DNA of 64,000 bases from Paenibacillus polymyxa. GTDB lineage: Bacteria; Bacillota; Bacilli; Paenibacillales; Paenibacillaceae. The stretch covers positions 2,795,501 to 2,859,500 of the forward strand of contig NZ_CP049783.1 of the NCBI RefSeq assembly GCF_015710975.1, written 5' to 3'. The notes beneath the pieces were generated by a model. It was given only the letters and a program-made list of their open reading frames with translations, searched no databases and was not told where the DNA came from. Shown in pieces: positions 45,144-53,284 of the stretch. Position 1 is the first letter of the stretch. Every line of letters begins with the position of its first letter. Position numbers and translations under genes: made by a program.

Positions 45144-45641
45144 ATGAACATGATTATGAATCGTATGGAGAAATTGTCTATAAAAAAAGTAATGCTCACT
45201 GTATTGATGGCTGCGCTTGTTTTTGTGGTACTAGCCCCATTCTCAGCTAATCAAGCAAACGCGGCTTTGCCTAATGGAACGTATCAATTGCCTTATACCG
45301 TTTATAAAGATGGAACCACTGAGCCTTCTTACATGGATACCAATGGTTATGTAAAAAAACCAGCCACACTGATTGTTACGAATGGTCAATACAAAGTGCG
45401 AGTAGCTATTACTAAAAGTGCTTGGGTTACTGAATTCAAAACGCAACAAAACGGCCAGTATGTGAATGCGACTGTGGTAAGTACATCAGGTGATACAAGA
45501 ATAGTAGAGTTTCCTGTAAGTAATTTTGCTCAAAAATTAAACGTTAAGTTGCATGTAAGTGTACCAAAAGAATACACTGGCGGCATTCCTTACGATCACG
45601 ACTATGTTGTTCAATTCCAATTCGACGACAGTGATATCTAA
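45144..45641 (+). CDS. secreted single-NEAT-domain protein (hemophore candidate 3)
   Basis: The 165-residue protein has a signal peptide (cleavage near NQANA) and one NEAT domain: PNGTYQLPYTVYKDG, helix SYMDTNGYVKKPATL with a two-residue insertion before the Tyr, and the terminal motif YDHDYVVQFQF with Y-x-x-x-Y. It ends without an anchor. It is a tandem paralogue of the preceding gene, and its domain most resembles the seventh and tenth NEAT domains of the large protein downstream (GGIPYDHxY). AAAGGAG lies upstream. Probably a secreted haem carrier. Confidence 0.87.
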   Translation: MNMIMNRMEKLSIKKVMLTVLMAALVFVVLAPFSANQANAALPNGTYQLPYTVYKDGTTEPSYMDTNGYVKKPATLIVTNGQYKVRVAITKSAWVTEFKTQQNGQYVNATVVSTSGDTRIVEFPVSNFAQKLNVKLHVSVPKEYTGGIPYDHDYVVQFQFDDSDI

Positions 45642-45677
45642 GGGTTTCTTTTTGAGATAATGATTTTGAACTGAATG

Positions 45678-45720
45678 CTCATTTGGAGCTTAGTTCCAAA
45701 GCTCCAAATGAGTATATTTT
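45678..45720 (+). terminator. strong hairpin between the third NEAT gene and the ten-NEAT gene
   Basis: A perfect 14-bp stem (45678-45691 with 45699-45712, seven-base loop) is followed by TATATTTT. It could partly end transcription so that the small NEAT proteins are made in excess, or protect the upstream mRNA. Confidence 0.65.
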
Positions 45721-45740
45721 AAGTAGGGGGATACATCACC

Positions 45741-48700
45741 TTGAAAAGCCGATTGAACAAATATATTACGACATTCGCTGCTATTCTAATGTTGTTTTCT
45801 TTATTTTCACCATACGCAGGAGCAACACCCGAGGATGAATCCACTTCGTCGAATTTGCCTGACTCAAGCACTACAGTGACTAGTGCTACGTATGCTACTT
45901 ATGAGTATCCGGTAGAACTGCCCGGTCCATATGTTGAGCCTACCAATGCTATAACTACTACTGAAGCGACTTATGCAGATGGAGAATACCTGATTGATTA
46001 TAAGCCTTTACGAAAGACAGTCAGCGGAAGCACCAAGGACTCGAGTTTTAAAACAAACTATACCTATCCTGGAGACTTGATCATTAAAGATGGAAAATAC
46101 CATTTTTCATTTAAATTTGCGGAGGCTCAAGGACTTTCGAAATTTTTAGTAGAACAAAACGGGGAAACGGTTCCCGCCAAAATAGAAGTAGATTCCGGAA
46201 AAGCTTCGGGAACTGTTAGCTTCGATGTTTATGATTTTCATCAAAATGTAAATACAGAGTTTGGATTTAACAGCAGTTCTCCATGGTATGTAGATACTGA
46301 TCCAGACCGTTCAGTGAAGGAATGGATTGAGTTTGATCCTTCCAGTTTGAGACTTAAAAACTCAACGGAGAATCCAACCGTTCCACCAGTGACACCGCCG
46401 GTAACGCCTCCTAGCACAGGAGAAAAATTAGCTGATTTGGACTTTACGCTCTTGAAAGATGGAACAGATGAAAAGTCTATGATGGATGGGTATACAGAGA
46501 AACCAGGCTCACTAATAGAGCGTGGAGGTAAACAATATGCCCGGTTTACATTAAAGAATAGCAAGCAAATTGATGGCTTCAAAGTAGAGCAAAATGGAGT
46601 GTTAACTGACACCTCTATTGTAAATGAAGACCAGAATGCGAATACACGAGTTATCGAGTTTGAAGTAAAAGAACTACCAGCCAAGCTGAATGCATGGGTG
46701 AGCATCAACTGGCCTGAGTTGGGCTACGTGCATACTTATAATGTAGATCTGCAGTTGGCTTCTGTACCTGTACCAACAACTTTGGCGGATGGAACGTACT
46801 CTATTAACTTTGATACTTTGCATGCAACCAAAGATCAGCCATCGGCCATGGCCCAATATCTGTTGTCTCCGGCGACTTTGACGGTATTGAAGGGACAAAA
46901 AGAAGTTTCCTTCACCATTAAAGACAGCACTACCGTAACAGAATTCAAAACAGAGCAAAACGGGACACTTACGGATGCAGACATTGTAAGCGAGGACAAG
47001 ACAGCCAATACGCGTGTTGTGAAATTCAAAGTAGCCGATTTGGACGCGATTTTGAATGCACAGGTCCATGTGAGCACGACTTATCCAGGTGGGGTTTATG
47101 AGATGGACCATAAACTTCGTCTTCAGTTCGATAAAAATAGTATCACAGAAAATGGAAGCTCTCCAGAAACGACATCCAATCTGGACTTCACTCTTTTGAA
47201 GGATGGAACGAATGAAGTTTCTATGATGGATGGGTATACGGGGAAACCAGGCACCTTGATTGAACGTAATGGCAAGAAGTATGTTCGTTTCACCTTGAAA
47301 AACAGTAAACAAATTGATGGTTTTAAGGTAGAACAAAACGGAGTATTAACTAATGTTGCTACAGTAAGTGAAGACAAAACTGCGAATACACGAGTTATTG
47401 AATTCGAGGTTAAAGAAATACCTGCTAAGTTAAGCGCATGGGTAAGTATCAACTGGCCTGAACTGGGCTACGTGCATACCTATAATGTAGATCTTCAATT
47501 GGCTTCTGCACCTACATCACCTAGCTTGGCAGATGGAACGTATGCTATTAACTTTAATACCCTGCATGCAACCAAAGATCAGCCATCCGCAATGGCGCAA
47601 TATCTGTTGTCTCCAGCGACTTTAACGGTAGCAAAAGGACAAAAGGAAGTTTCCTTTACCATTAAAGACAGCACTACCGTAACAGAGTTCAAGACAGAAC
47701 AAAACGGGACATTAACGGATGCAGATATTGTAAGCGAGGACAAGACAGCCAATACACGTGTTGTGAAATTCAAAGTAGCCGATTTGGACGCGATTTTGAA
47801 TGCACAGGTCCATGTAAGCACGACCTATCCAGGTGGGGTTTATGAGATGGATCATAAGCTTCGTCTTCAATTTGACAAAAACAGCATTACGAATGCTCCA
47901 ACCCCGGTTGATCCTGGGACGCCAGGTACACCAGGCACGCCTGGAAAGAATTTAGCTGATGGAACGTATTCAATCAATTTCGATGCGTTGCATGCAACCA
48001 AAGATCAAAAATCGGCCATGGCGCAATATTTATTGTCTCCGGCTACGCTGACGGTATCGAAGGGCAAGTATGAAGCCTCCTTTACGATTAAAGACAGCAC
48101 CACCGTGACAGAGTTCAAAACAGAACAAAACGGGACGTTGACAGATGCAGATATCGTTAGTGAGGATAAGAATGCGAATACACGTGTTGTGAAATTCAAG
48201 GTGGCCGATTTGGACGCTATTCTGAATGCACAGGTGCATGTGAGCACGACCTATCCAGGTGGGATTTATGAGATGGATCATAAGCTTCGTCTTCAATTCG
48301 ATCGCAGTAGCATTACAGCTAAAGGACCGGATAACGGAACCACAACTCCAGTTGAAAATGGCAGATACAGCATTGATTTCTCCGTATTCAAAAATGGAAG
48401 CAATGAAATATCTGTGATGGATGGATATATGCAAAAGCCAGCTACACTGTTAAAACAGTCTGGTAAAAATATCATTCAAATTAAAATGGACAAGAGCAGT
48501 TGGATTAAAACGTTTAAAGTAAATGGTTCTGAAGCTCAGGTGGTTGAACAGTCCACCTCTGCAGACACAAGAACAGTACAATTTGAAGTACCTAATCTGT
48601 CAGATAAAGTTACAGTGAACACGCATGTCATCGTACCTGGATTAGATTTGGGTGGCATCCCTTATGACCACGTATATGATGTGCAGTTCCAATTCGAGCC

Positions 48701-50108
48701 TGCCACCATTCGCAGCTTTGTTGAGCCTACCTCTTCAGGGGCGGCTGATCCTATCGTTAAACTGGATTTTGACAAGCTTGCCAATGGGAAATATGCATTA
48801 AAATTCACCATTGTGCTGCCAGATGGCATCACAGGATCTGAATCTCCGGCTCAACGCTTCATCACTAATGAACCAGCGCAATTGGTCGTGGAAGGCGACA
48901 AACGGTTTGTAGGTCTGAAGCTGCAAAACAGCAATGAAGTTAAGGCGCTGCGCATTTGGGATAACGCAAGTGGAGGTTATCAGGATGTAGAAGTGACCCG
49001 GGAAGATGCAGCAAGTAATACGAAGGACGTTCGTTTCAGTGTAAGTGACTTTAAGAACAACGTAAAAGGTCAACTGGTTGTCTACGAAGCTTCAAAAGTG
49101 GCAAGTAGCGCTCCGATGGTTTTCAAGGCGGAGGATCGAGTAGAAAAGGTATATGATTTTGAATTTAAATTCGATACCAGTAATGTATCTTATCACAACG
49201 AAACAAAAGCAGACGAAGTAGAACAGGGGAAAAATAACTTAGCCGATGGAGAGTACACGGCGAACTTCCGTGTGCTTGCAAACGGAACGGACAAGGATTC
49301 TTTGGTGGCTCCATTTGTACAGAGTCTGGCGAAGTTGATTGTGAAAAATGGTAAGGTCCAGGCTCATGTAACCGTAACAGACAATCAGGCTTTGAAATTA
49401 TTCCAAACGGACTTTGAGGGCCGCTACGCGAATCCGACGATTGTGGGTGCCGACACAAAAGGTGATACACACACAATTGCCTTCGAAGTACCCGATCTGG
49501 ATAAAAAGCTGAGTGTGTACACACAGGTATATCTGCCTGAGAAATACATTTTTAATGAGAAATTCGGCGGACAGATTCAATTTGACCGTGCATCGCTCAA
49601 AGGTGAGGGAGTTAATGCAGCTACAACTGCAACCGCTACTGAATCGGCAGCAGCTTCTACGGACAAAGCAACAGAAACGACCACCTCGGTAGCTGAAGCA
49701 AAACCAGCAGTTGAGCAACCAGTTCAACCTGCTTCCGAGAAGCAATACACGATCAATTACAACGTATTTAAAGACAAAACGAATGAAGCGTCCGTTATGG
49801 ATGGTTATCTCGATAAGCCAGCCACATTGATTGAAAAGGGAGACAAGCGCTATATCCAAGTCACTTTGAAAAACAGCTCTTGGATGCCGACTCTACAAGT
49901 GGAGCAAAACGGTACCCTAAAAGATGTGGAAGTGATCTCGACATCCGGTGATACACGTATCGTTCAATTTGAGGTAGGGGACTTGTCTCAGAAAATCAGT
50001 GCTTACACACACGTTATTGTGCCTGGTTTGGTCCTTGGCGGAGTACCGTATGATCACTGGTATACGGTTCAGTTCCAATTTGATGAAGCAAGCCTAAAGG
50101 TGAAATAA
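45741..50108 (+). CDS. giant secreted protein with ten NEAT-like haem-binding domains
   Basis: This 1455-residue protein starts with TTG after GGGGGA and has a signal peptide ending near YAGATPE. NEAT-like domains lie at about residues 77-208, 228-341, 347-459, 478-588, 594-706, 737-849, 870-985, 1012-1145, 1167-1295 and 1333-1455. Domains 2, 4, 7 and 10 keep the Tyr pair (YVHTY, YDHVY, YDHWY); domains 3, 5 and 6 read YEMDH, keeping the first Tyr but having His second; domain 9 reads FNEKF and domain 1 is degenerate. Linkers are Pro-, Thr- or Gly-rich. The sequence ends with the last domain: no LPXTG, SLH or membrane anchor. It is probably a multivalent haem relay like IsdX2, but larger. Confidence 0.9.
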   Translation: MKSRLNKYITTFAAILMLFSLFSPYAGATPEDESTSSNLPDSSTTVTSATYATYEYPVELPGPYVEPTNAITTTEATYADGEYLIDYKPLRKTVSGSTKDSSFKTNYTYPGDLIIKDGKYHFSFKFAEAQGLSKFLVEQNGETVPAKIEVDSGKASGTVSFDVYDFHQNVNTEFGFNSSSPWYVDTDPDRSVKEWIEFDPSSLRLKNSTENPTVPPVTPPVTPPSTGEKLADLDFTLLKDGTDEKSMMDGYTEKPGSLIERGGKQYARFTLKNSKQIDGFKVEQNGVLTDTSIVNEDQNANTRVIEFEVKELPAKLNAWVSINWPELGYVHTYNVDLQLASVPVPTTLADGTYSINFDTLHATKDQPSAMAQYLLSPATLTVLKGQKEVSFTIKDSTTVTEFKTEQNGTLTDADIVSEDKTANTRVVKFKVADLDAILNAQVHVSTTYPGGVYEMDHKLRLQFDKNSITENGSSPETTSNLDFTLLKDGTNEVSMMDGYTGKPGTLIERNGKKYVRFTLKNSKQIDGFKVEQNGVLTNVATVSEDKTANTRVIEFEVKEIPAKLSAWVSINWPELGYVHTYNVDLQLASAPTSPSLADGTYAINFNTLHATKDQPSAMAQYLLSPATLTVAKGQKEVSFTIKDSTTVTEFKTEQNGTLTDADIVSEDKTANTRVVKFKVADLDAILNAQVHVSTTYPGGVYEMDHKLRLQFDKNSITNAPTPVDPGTPGTPGTPGKNLADGTYSINFDALHATKDQKSAMAQYLLSPATLTVSKGKYEASFTIKDSTTVTEFKTEQNGTLTDADIVSEDKNANTRVVKFKVADLDAILNAQVHVSTTYPGGIYEMDHKLRLQFDRSSITAKGPDNGTTTPVENGRYSIDFSVFKNGSNEISVMDGYMQKPATLLKQSGKNIIQIKMDKSSWIKTFKVNGSEAQVVEQSTSADTRTVQFEVPNLSDKVTVNTHVIVPGLDLGGIPYDHVYDVQFQFEPATIRSFVEPTSSGAADPIVKLDFDKLANGKYALKFTIVLPDGITGSESPAQRFITNEPAQLVVEGDKRFVGLKLQNSNEVKALRIWDNASGGYQDVEVTREDAASNTKDVRFSVSDFKNNVKGQLVVYEASKVASSAPMVFKAEDRVEKVYDFEFKFDTSNVSYHNETKADEVEQGKNNLADGEYTANFRVLANGTDKDSLVAPFVQSLAKLIVKNGKVQAHVTVTDNQALKLFQTDFEGRYANPTIVGADTKGDTHTIAFEVPDLDKKLSVYTQVYLPEKYIFNEKFGGQIQFDRASLKGEGVNAATTATATESAAASTDKATETTTSVAEAKPAVEQPVQPASEKQYTINYNVFKDKTNEASVMDGYLDKPATLIEKGDKRYIQVTLKNSSWMPTLQVEQNGTLKDVEVISTSGDTRIVQFEVGDLSQKISAYTHVIVPGLVLGGVPYDHWYTVQFQFDEASLKVK
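46425..48315 (+). repeat. tandemly duplicated NEAT coding units within the giant gene
   Basis: The unit covering NEAT 2-3 (about 46430-47150) recurs as NEAT 4-5 (about 47170-47890) at a spacing of roughly 740 bases with long identical DNA stretches, and NEAT 6 (about 47949-48310) is a third copy of the NEAT 3/5 type. The high nucleotide identity indicates recent duplication or ongoing gene conversion, and makes assembly errors possible. Confidence 0.85.
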
Positions 50109-50161
50109 TCTCAGGTTATGACATCAATGAAGCCTAAATAACAGCAAAGTTTGTATGCGAG

Positions 50162-50190
50162 CAAGTCTTGGTGCCCCGGCATCAAGACTT
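50162..50190 (+). other. hairpin between the giant NEAT gene and isdE
   Basis: CAAGTCTTG-G-TGCC pairs with GGCA-T-CAAGACTTG around a very short loop. No T-run follows, so it is more likely an RNA processing or stability element than a terminator. Confidence 0.5.
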
Positions 50191-50289
50191 GTCAGCATTT
50201 ACATACCCGAGGAATTTGCAAAAATCCACCCGAAAAAATTGGGACTCACGCTGTTGCTCTATATTTTGAATTGAGGTGATTGGATTTTT

Positions 50290-51249
50290 ATGAAACAGTA
50301 TGCAGCTTTGGCTCAAAGGAAAGCGTTTGTTTTCTATGTGTTAATCGGCATCATGATCTTGTTGCTGGCCGGATGTTCCGGGGGAGCACAGGCTGGACAG
50401 AACCATAGCGATGGTTCGACTTCAACGGCAGCATCAGATGCAACCGGAAAGTCCTCTGATGATAAAACAGCAACTCCACGTATTGTGGCGACTACAGTAG
50501 CCATTTCTGAAATTACGGATGCGCTGGGCTTGGATTTGGCTGGCAAGCCAACAAGCACCAAAGTATTGCCTGATCGTTACAAGGATGTTCCTGATGTGGG
50601 AAATCCGATGAGTCCTGATATGGAAAAAGTAATGTCCTTGAAACCTACAGATGTGCTTTCGGTGACCACACTCAAATATGATTTGGAGCCTAAGTTTAAG
50701 GACCTGAACATTAATGCTGAGTTTTTGAATTTTGAAAGCCTTGCGAATATTCAAAAGGAAATTAAAAAGCTGGGAGACCGATTTGATAAAGCTGAAAAGG
50801 CGAAAGAGATTAATGGGGCCTTGGATGCCAAAGTTACTGAGATTCAGCAAAAAATTAAAGGCAAGAAGTCTCCTAAAGTACTAATTCTACTGGGTGTTCC
50901 GGGAAGCTATCTGGTGGCTACCGAACATTCCTATATTGGGGATCTGGTGAAAATTGCAGGCGGGACAAATGTGGTTCAAAGTGAGAAGGTGGAGTTCATA
51001 GCCCACAATACCGAAGCCTTGCAGCAATCCAATCCTGATATCATTTTGCGTGCTGCACACGGGATGCCGGATGAGGTCGTAAAAATGTTCGATGAAGAGT
51101 TCAAAACTAACGATATCTGGAAGCATTTCAACGCTGTGAAAAAAGGGCATGTTTATGATTTGCCTGAACCGTTGTTTGGCACCACAGGGAATTTAGCGGC
51201 AAGCTCTGCGCTGGATGAGCTGATGAAAATGCTGTATCCTTCGAATTAA
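50290..51249 (+). CDS. isdE: IsdE-like haem-binding lipoprotein
   Basis: The 319-residue lipoprotein has the lipobox LLAGC (Cys29) and follows staphylococcal IsdE throughout: RIVATTVAISEITDALGLDL, VGNPMSPDMEKV with the axial Met107, KVLILLGVPGSYLVATEHSYIGDLVKIAGG, and ILRAAHGMPDEVVKMFDEEF with the axial His257. Met plus His is the IsdE haem-iron ligand pair. It would take haem from the NEAT proteins encoded upstream and deliver it to the adjacent permease. The ribosome binding site is GAGGTGATTGG. First gene of isdE-permease-ATPase. Confidence 0.94.
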   Translation: MKQYAALAQRKAFVFYVLIGIMILLLAGCSGGAQAGQNHSDGSTSTAASDATGKSSDDKTATPRIVATTVAISEITDALGLDLAGKPTSTKVLPDRYKDVPDVGNPMSPDMEKVMSLKPTDVLSVTTLKYDLEPKFKDLNINAEFLNFESLANIQKEIKKLGDRFDKAEKAKEINGALDAKVTEIQQKIKGKKSPKVLILLGVPGSYLVATEHSYIGDLVKIAGGTNVVQSEKVEFIAHNTEALQQSNPDIILRAAHGMPDEVVKMFDEEFKTNDIWKHFNAVKKGHVYDLPEPLFGTTGNLAASSALDELMKMLYPSN

Positions 51250-51263
51250 AGGAAGCTGATGAC

Positions 51264-52247
51264 ATGTCCAAAAAATTATGGAGCCTTATTGTTGTAATTG
51301 TCTTACTCGTCGGTGTCATGCTGTACTCAGCGATGACAGGCAGCCTCAAGGTGAATTTGAGTCAGTTGGTGGCCGGATTGTGGACAGGCACAGATGATCA
51401 GGTGAATGTGGTCAAGGATCTTAGACTACCGAGAATTATCGTAGCTGTGATGGCGGGTGCAGCCCTTGCAGTGGCGGGTGTTTTGCTGCAAGCCGTCATG
51501 AAAAACCCGCTGGCAGATTCCGGGGTGATCGGCATTTCTTCGGGAGCGGCCTTGGTCTCGCTGATCGCGGTGACCCTCTTTCCGGCGCTTTATTTCTGGA
51601 TGCCGTTCTTTTCATTTATCGGCGGTGCGTTGGCCTGCCTAATGGTCTACGGATTTTCATGGAAATCTGGCTTGCATCCCATTCGACTTATTCTGATTGG
51701 GGTGGCAGTAAACGCCATCTTTTCCGGCCTAGGTCAGTCGTTTAACTATCGGGGCAGTTATGCGGTCACCAGCATTAACCAGGTCACCACCTCAACCTTG
51801 TCTATGAAAAAATGGGTAGATGTCGAGGTGATTGTGACTTATGGCGGAATTGGTTTAATTTTGGCCATGCTTGTCTTCTCTTGGTGTAATTTCTTGTCCC
51901 TTCAAGATAAAACGGCTAAAAATTTGGGCCTTAACGTGACACGTGCACGACTTTTAATTTCTGTGATAGCAGTGCTGCTTGCAGCAACGGCTACAGCTAT
52001 AGCAGGAGTAATTGCTTTTATCGGCCTGCTCGTTCCGCATTGTGCCCGCTACCTGGTTGGCTCGGATCATAAGTGGCTGATTCCGTTTTCTGCCTTATGC
52101 GGCGGTTTGCTGCTGTTGCTTGCGGATACGCTGGGGCGAACGGTGCTTGCTCCCAATGAAATTCCGGCCTCTATTATTATGGCAGTCATTGGCGGACCAT
52201 TCCTGATATTCCTGATCAGAAAGGCGGATCGCACCTATGGACATTAA
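51264..52247 (+). CDS. isdF: haem ABC transporter permease, IsdF-like (FecCD family)
   Basis: This 327-residue permease has about nine to ten membrane helices with the FecCD signatures DLRLPRIIVAVMAGAALAVAGVLLQAVMKNPLADSGVIGISSGAALV and IAFIGLLVPHCARYLVG. It starts 14 bases after isdE with AAAGGAAG upstream, and its end overlaps the ATPase gene by 11 bases. Together with IsdE and the ATPase it forms a haem importer. A second FecCD permease of the leftward operon is a distant paralogue. Confidence 0.93.
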   Translation: MSKKLWSLIVVIVLLVGVMLYSAMTGSLKVNLSQLVAGLWTGTDDQVNVVKDLRLPRIIVAVMAGAALAVAGVLLQAVMKNPLADSGVIGISSGAALVSLIAVTLFPALYFWMPFFSFIGGALACLMVYGFSWKSGLHPIRLILIGVAVNAIFSGLGQSFNYRGSYAVTSINQVTTSTLSMKKWVDVEVIVTYGGIGLILAMLVFSWCNFLSLQDKTAKNLGLNVTRARLLISVIAVLLAATATAIAGVIAFIGLLVPHCARYLVGSDHKWLIPFSALCGGLLLLLADTLGRTVLAPNEIPASIIMAVIGGPFLIFLIRKADRTYGH

Positions 52248-53070
52248 AAATATAACCTTCTCCTATGATCGAAAAACAGATCGTCTACATGCGATCAATG
52301 CTGTTATTGAACGGGGACGAATTACTACGATTATTGGGCCCAATGGATGCGGCAAATCGACACTGCTCAGTGTGATGTCCAACAATGCCGTTCCTCGCAA
52401 GGGCGAGGTGGTTCTGGATGGCAAGGAGATAGCCCACTACAAGCCCAAAGAACTAGCCCGTCAATTGGCGGTAGTTCATCAGCAGAACGAAGCGCCCTCT
52501 GACCTGACAGTAGAAAAACTCGTCAGCTTCGGAAGACTGCCTCATAAGAGCATGTTCACATCCAGCCGGGACGAGGACGAGGAAGCATTGGAATGGGCTA
52601 TAGCCTGCACCAATCTGGAGGAACGCAGGACACATACACTGGATCAGCTCTCAGGAGGAGAACGGCAGCGTGTGTGGATTGCAATGGCCTTGGCACAGCG
52701 AACGCCGATTTTATTTTTGGATGAGCCGACCACCTATCTGGATATGTATTACCAGCTTGAGATTTTGGAGCTTATTCGGCAGCTCAATCAGGAGCACGGA
52801 CTGACCATCGTGATGGTGCTGCATGATATTAATCAGGCTATTCGGTATAGTGATGTGATGATCGCTATGAAAGAAGGACGCATAATAGCGAATGGTTCGC
52901 CTATAGAGGTCGTTACATCCGAACTGATTCAGGCAGTCTATGGTGTGAAGGTAGTCATAAGACAGGACGAGGAGGCGGGCATGTATCTTATTCCGATAGG
53001 CGTCGGAGATTCCGAACATTTACACGCACAGAGAGAGTGTAAGGTATCTGTCCTTGAGTTATCTCATTGA
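52237..53070 (+). CDS. haem ABC transporter ATP-binding protein
   Basis: The 277-residue ATPase has Walker A GPNGCGKSTL (about residues 33-42), signature LSGGERQRVWIAMALAQR, Walker B ILFLDEPT and H-loop VLHDINQA. It overlaps the isdF-like permease gene and completes the importer. Staphylococcal isd loci usually depend on a distant FhuC-type ATPase, whereas here a dedicated one is encoded. A hairpin with a T-run follows. Confidence 0.93.
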   Translation: MDIKNITFSYDRKTDRLHAINAVIERGRITTIIGPNGCGKSTLLSVMSNNAVPRKGEVVLDGKEIAHYKPKELARQLAVVHQQNEAPSDLTVEKLVSFGRLPHKSMFTSSRDEDEEALEWAIACTNLEERRTHTLDQLSGGERQRVWIAMALAQRTPILFLDEPTTYLDMYYQLEILELIRQLNQEHGLTIVMVLHDINQAIRYSDVMIAMKEGRIIANGSPIEVVTSELIQAVYGVKVVIRQDEEAGMYLIPIGVGDSEHLHAQRECKVSVLELSH

Positions 53071-53086
53071 ATTTAAAACATAAAAA

Positions 53087-53143
53087 TGGTTCTGATCCAG
53101 GTGTTTGTCAGGTGACAATCGTGAGGACAGAAGCATTTTTTTA
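53087..53143 (+). terminator. candidate terminator after the haem importer operon
   Basis: TTGTCA-GG-TGACAA (53105-53118) lies inside a weaker outer pairing of GGTTCTG with CAGAAGC, followed by ATTTTTTTATTTT. Confidence 0.55.
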
Positions 53144-53284
53144 TTTTATTTATTAGATATTGGATGAGATTCAGGGGCAGTTCTGCTTAGACTACGGTTC
53201 GAATCCGATCTTTTGTGTGTTATACTATTGCCGTCGGTAATTTTGTGTTTAGCACTTTACTAATGATAAGGATGGTATGCTTAT

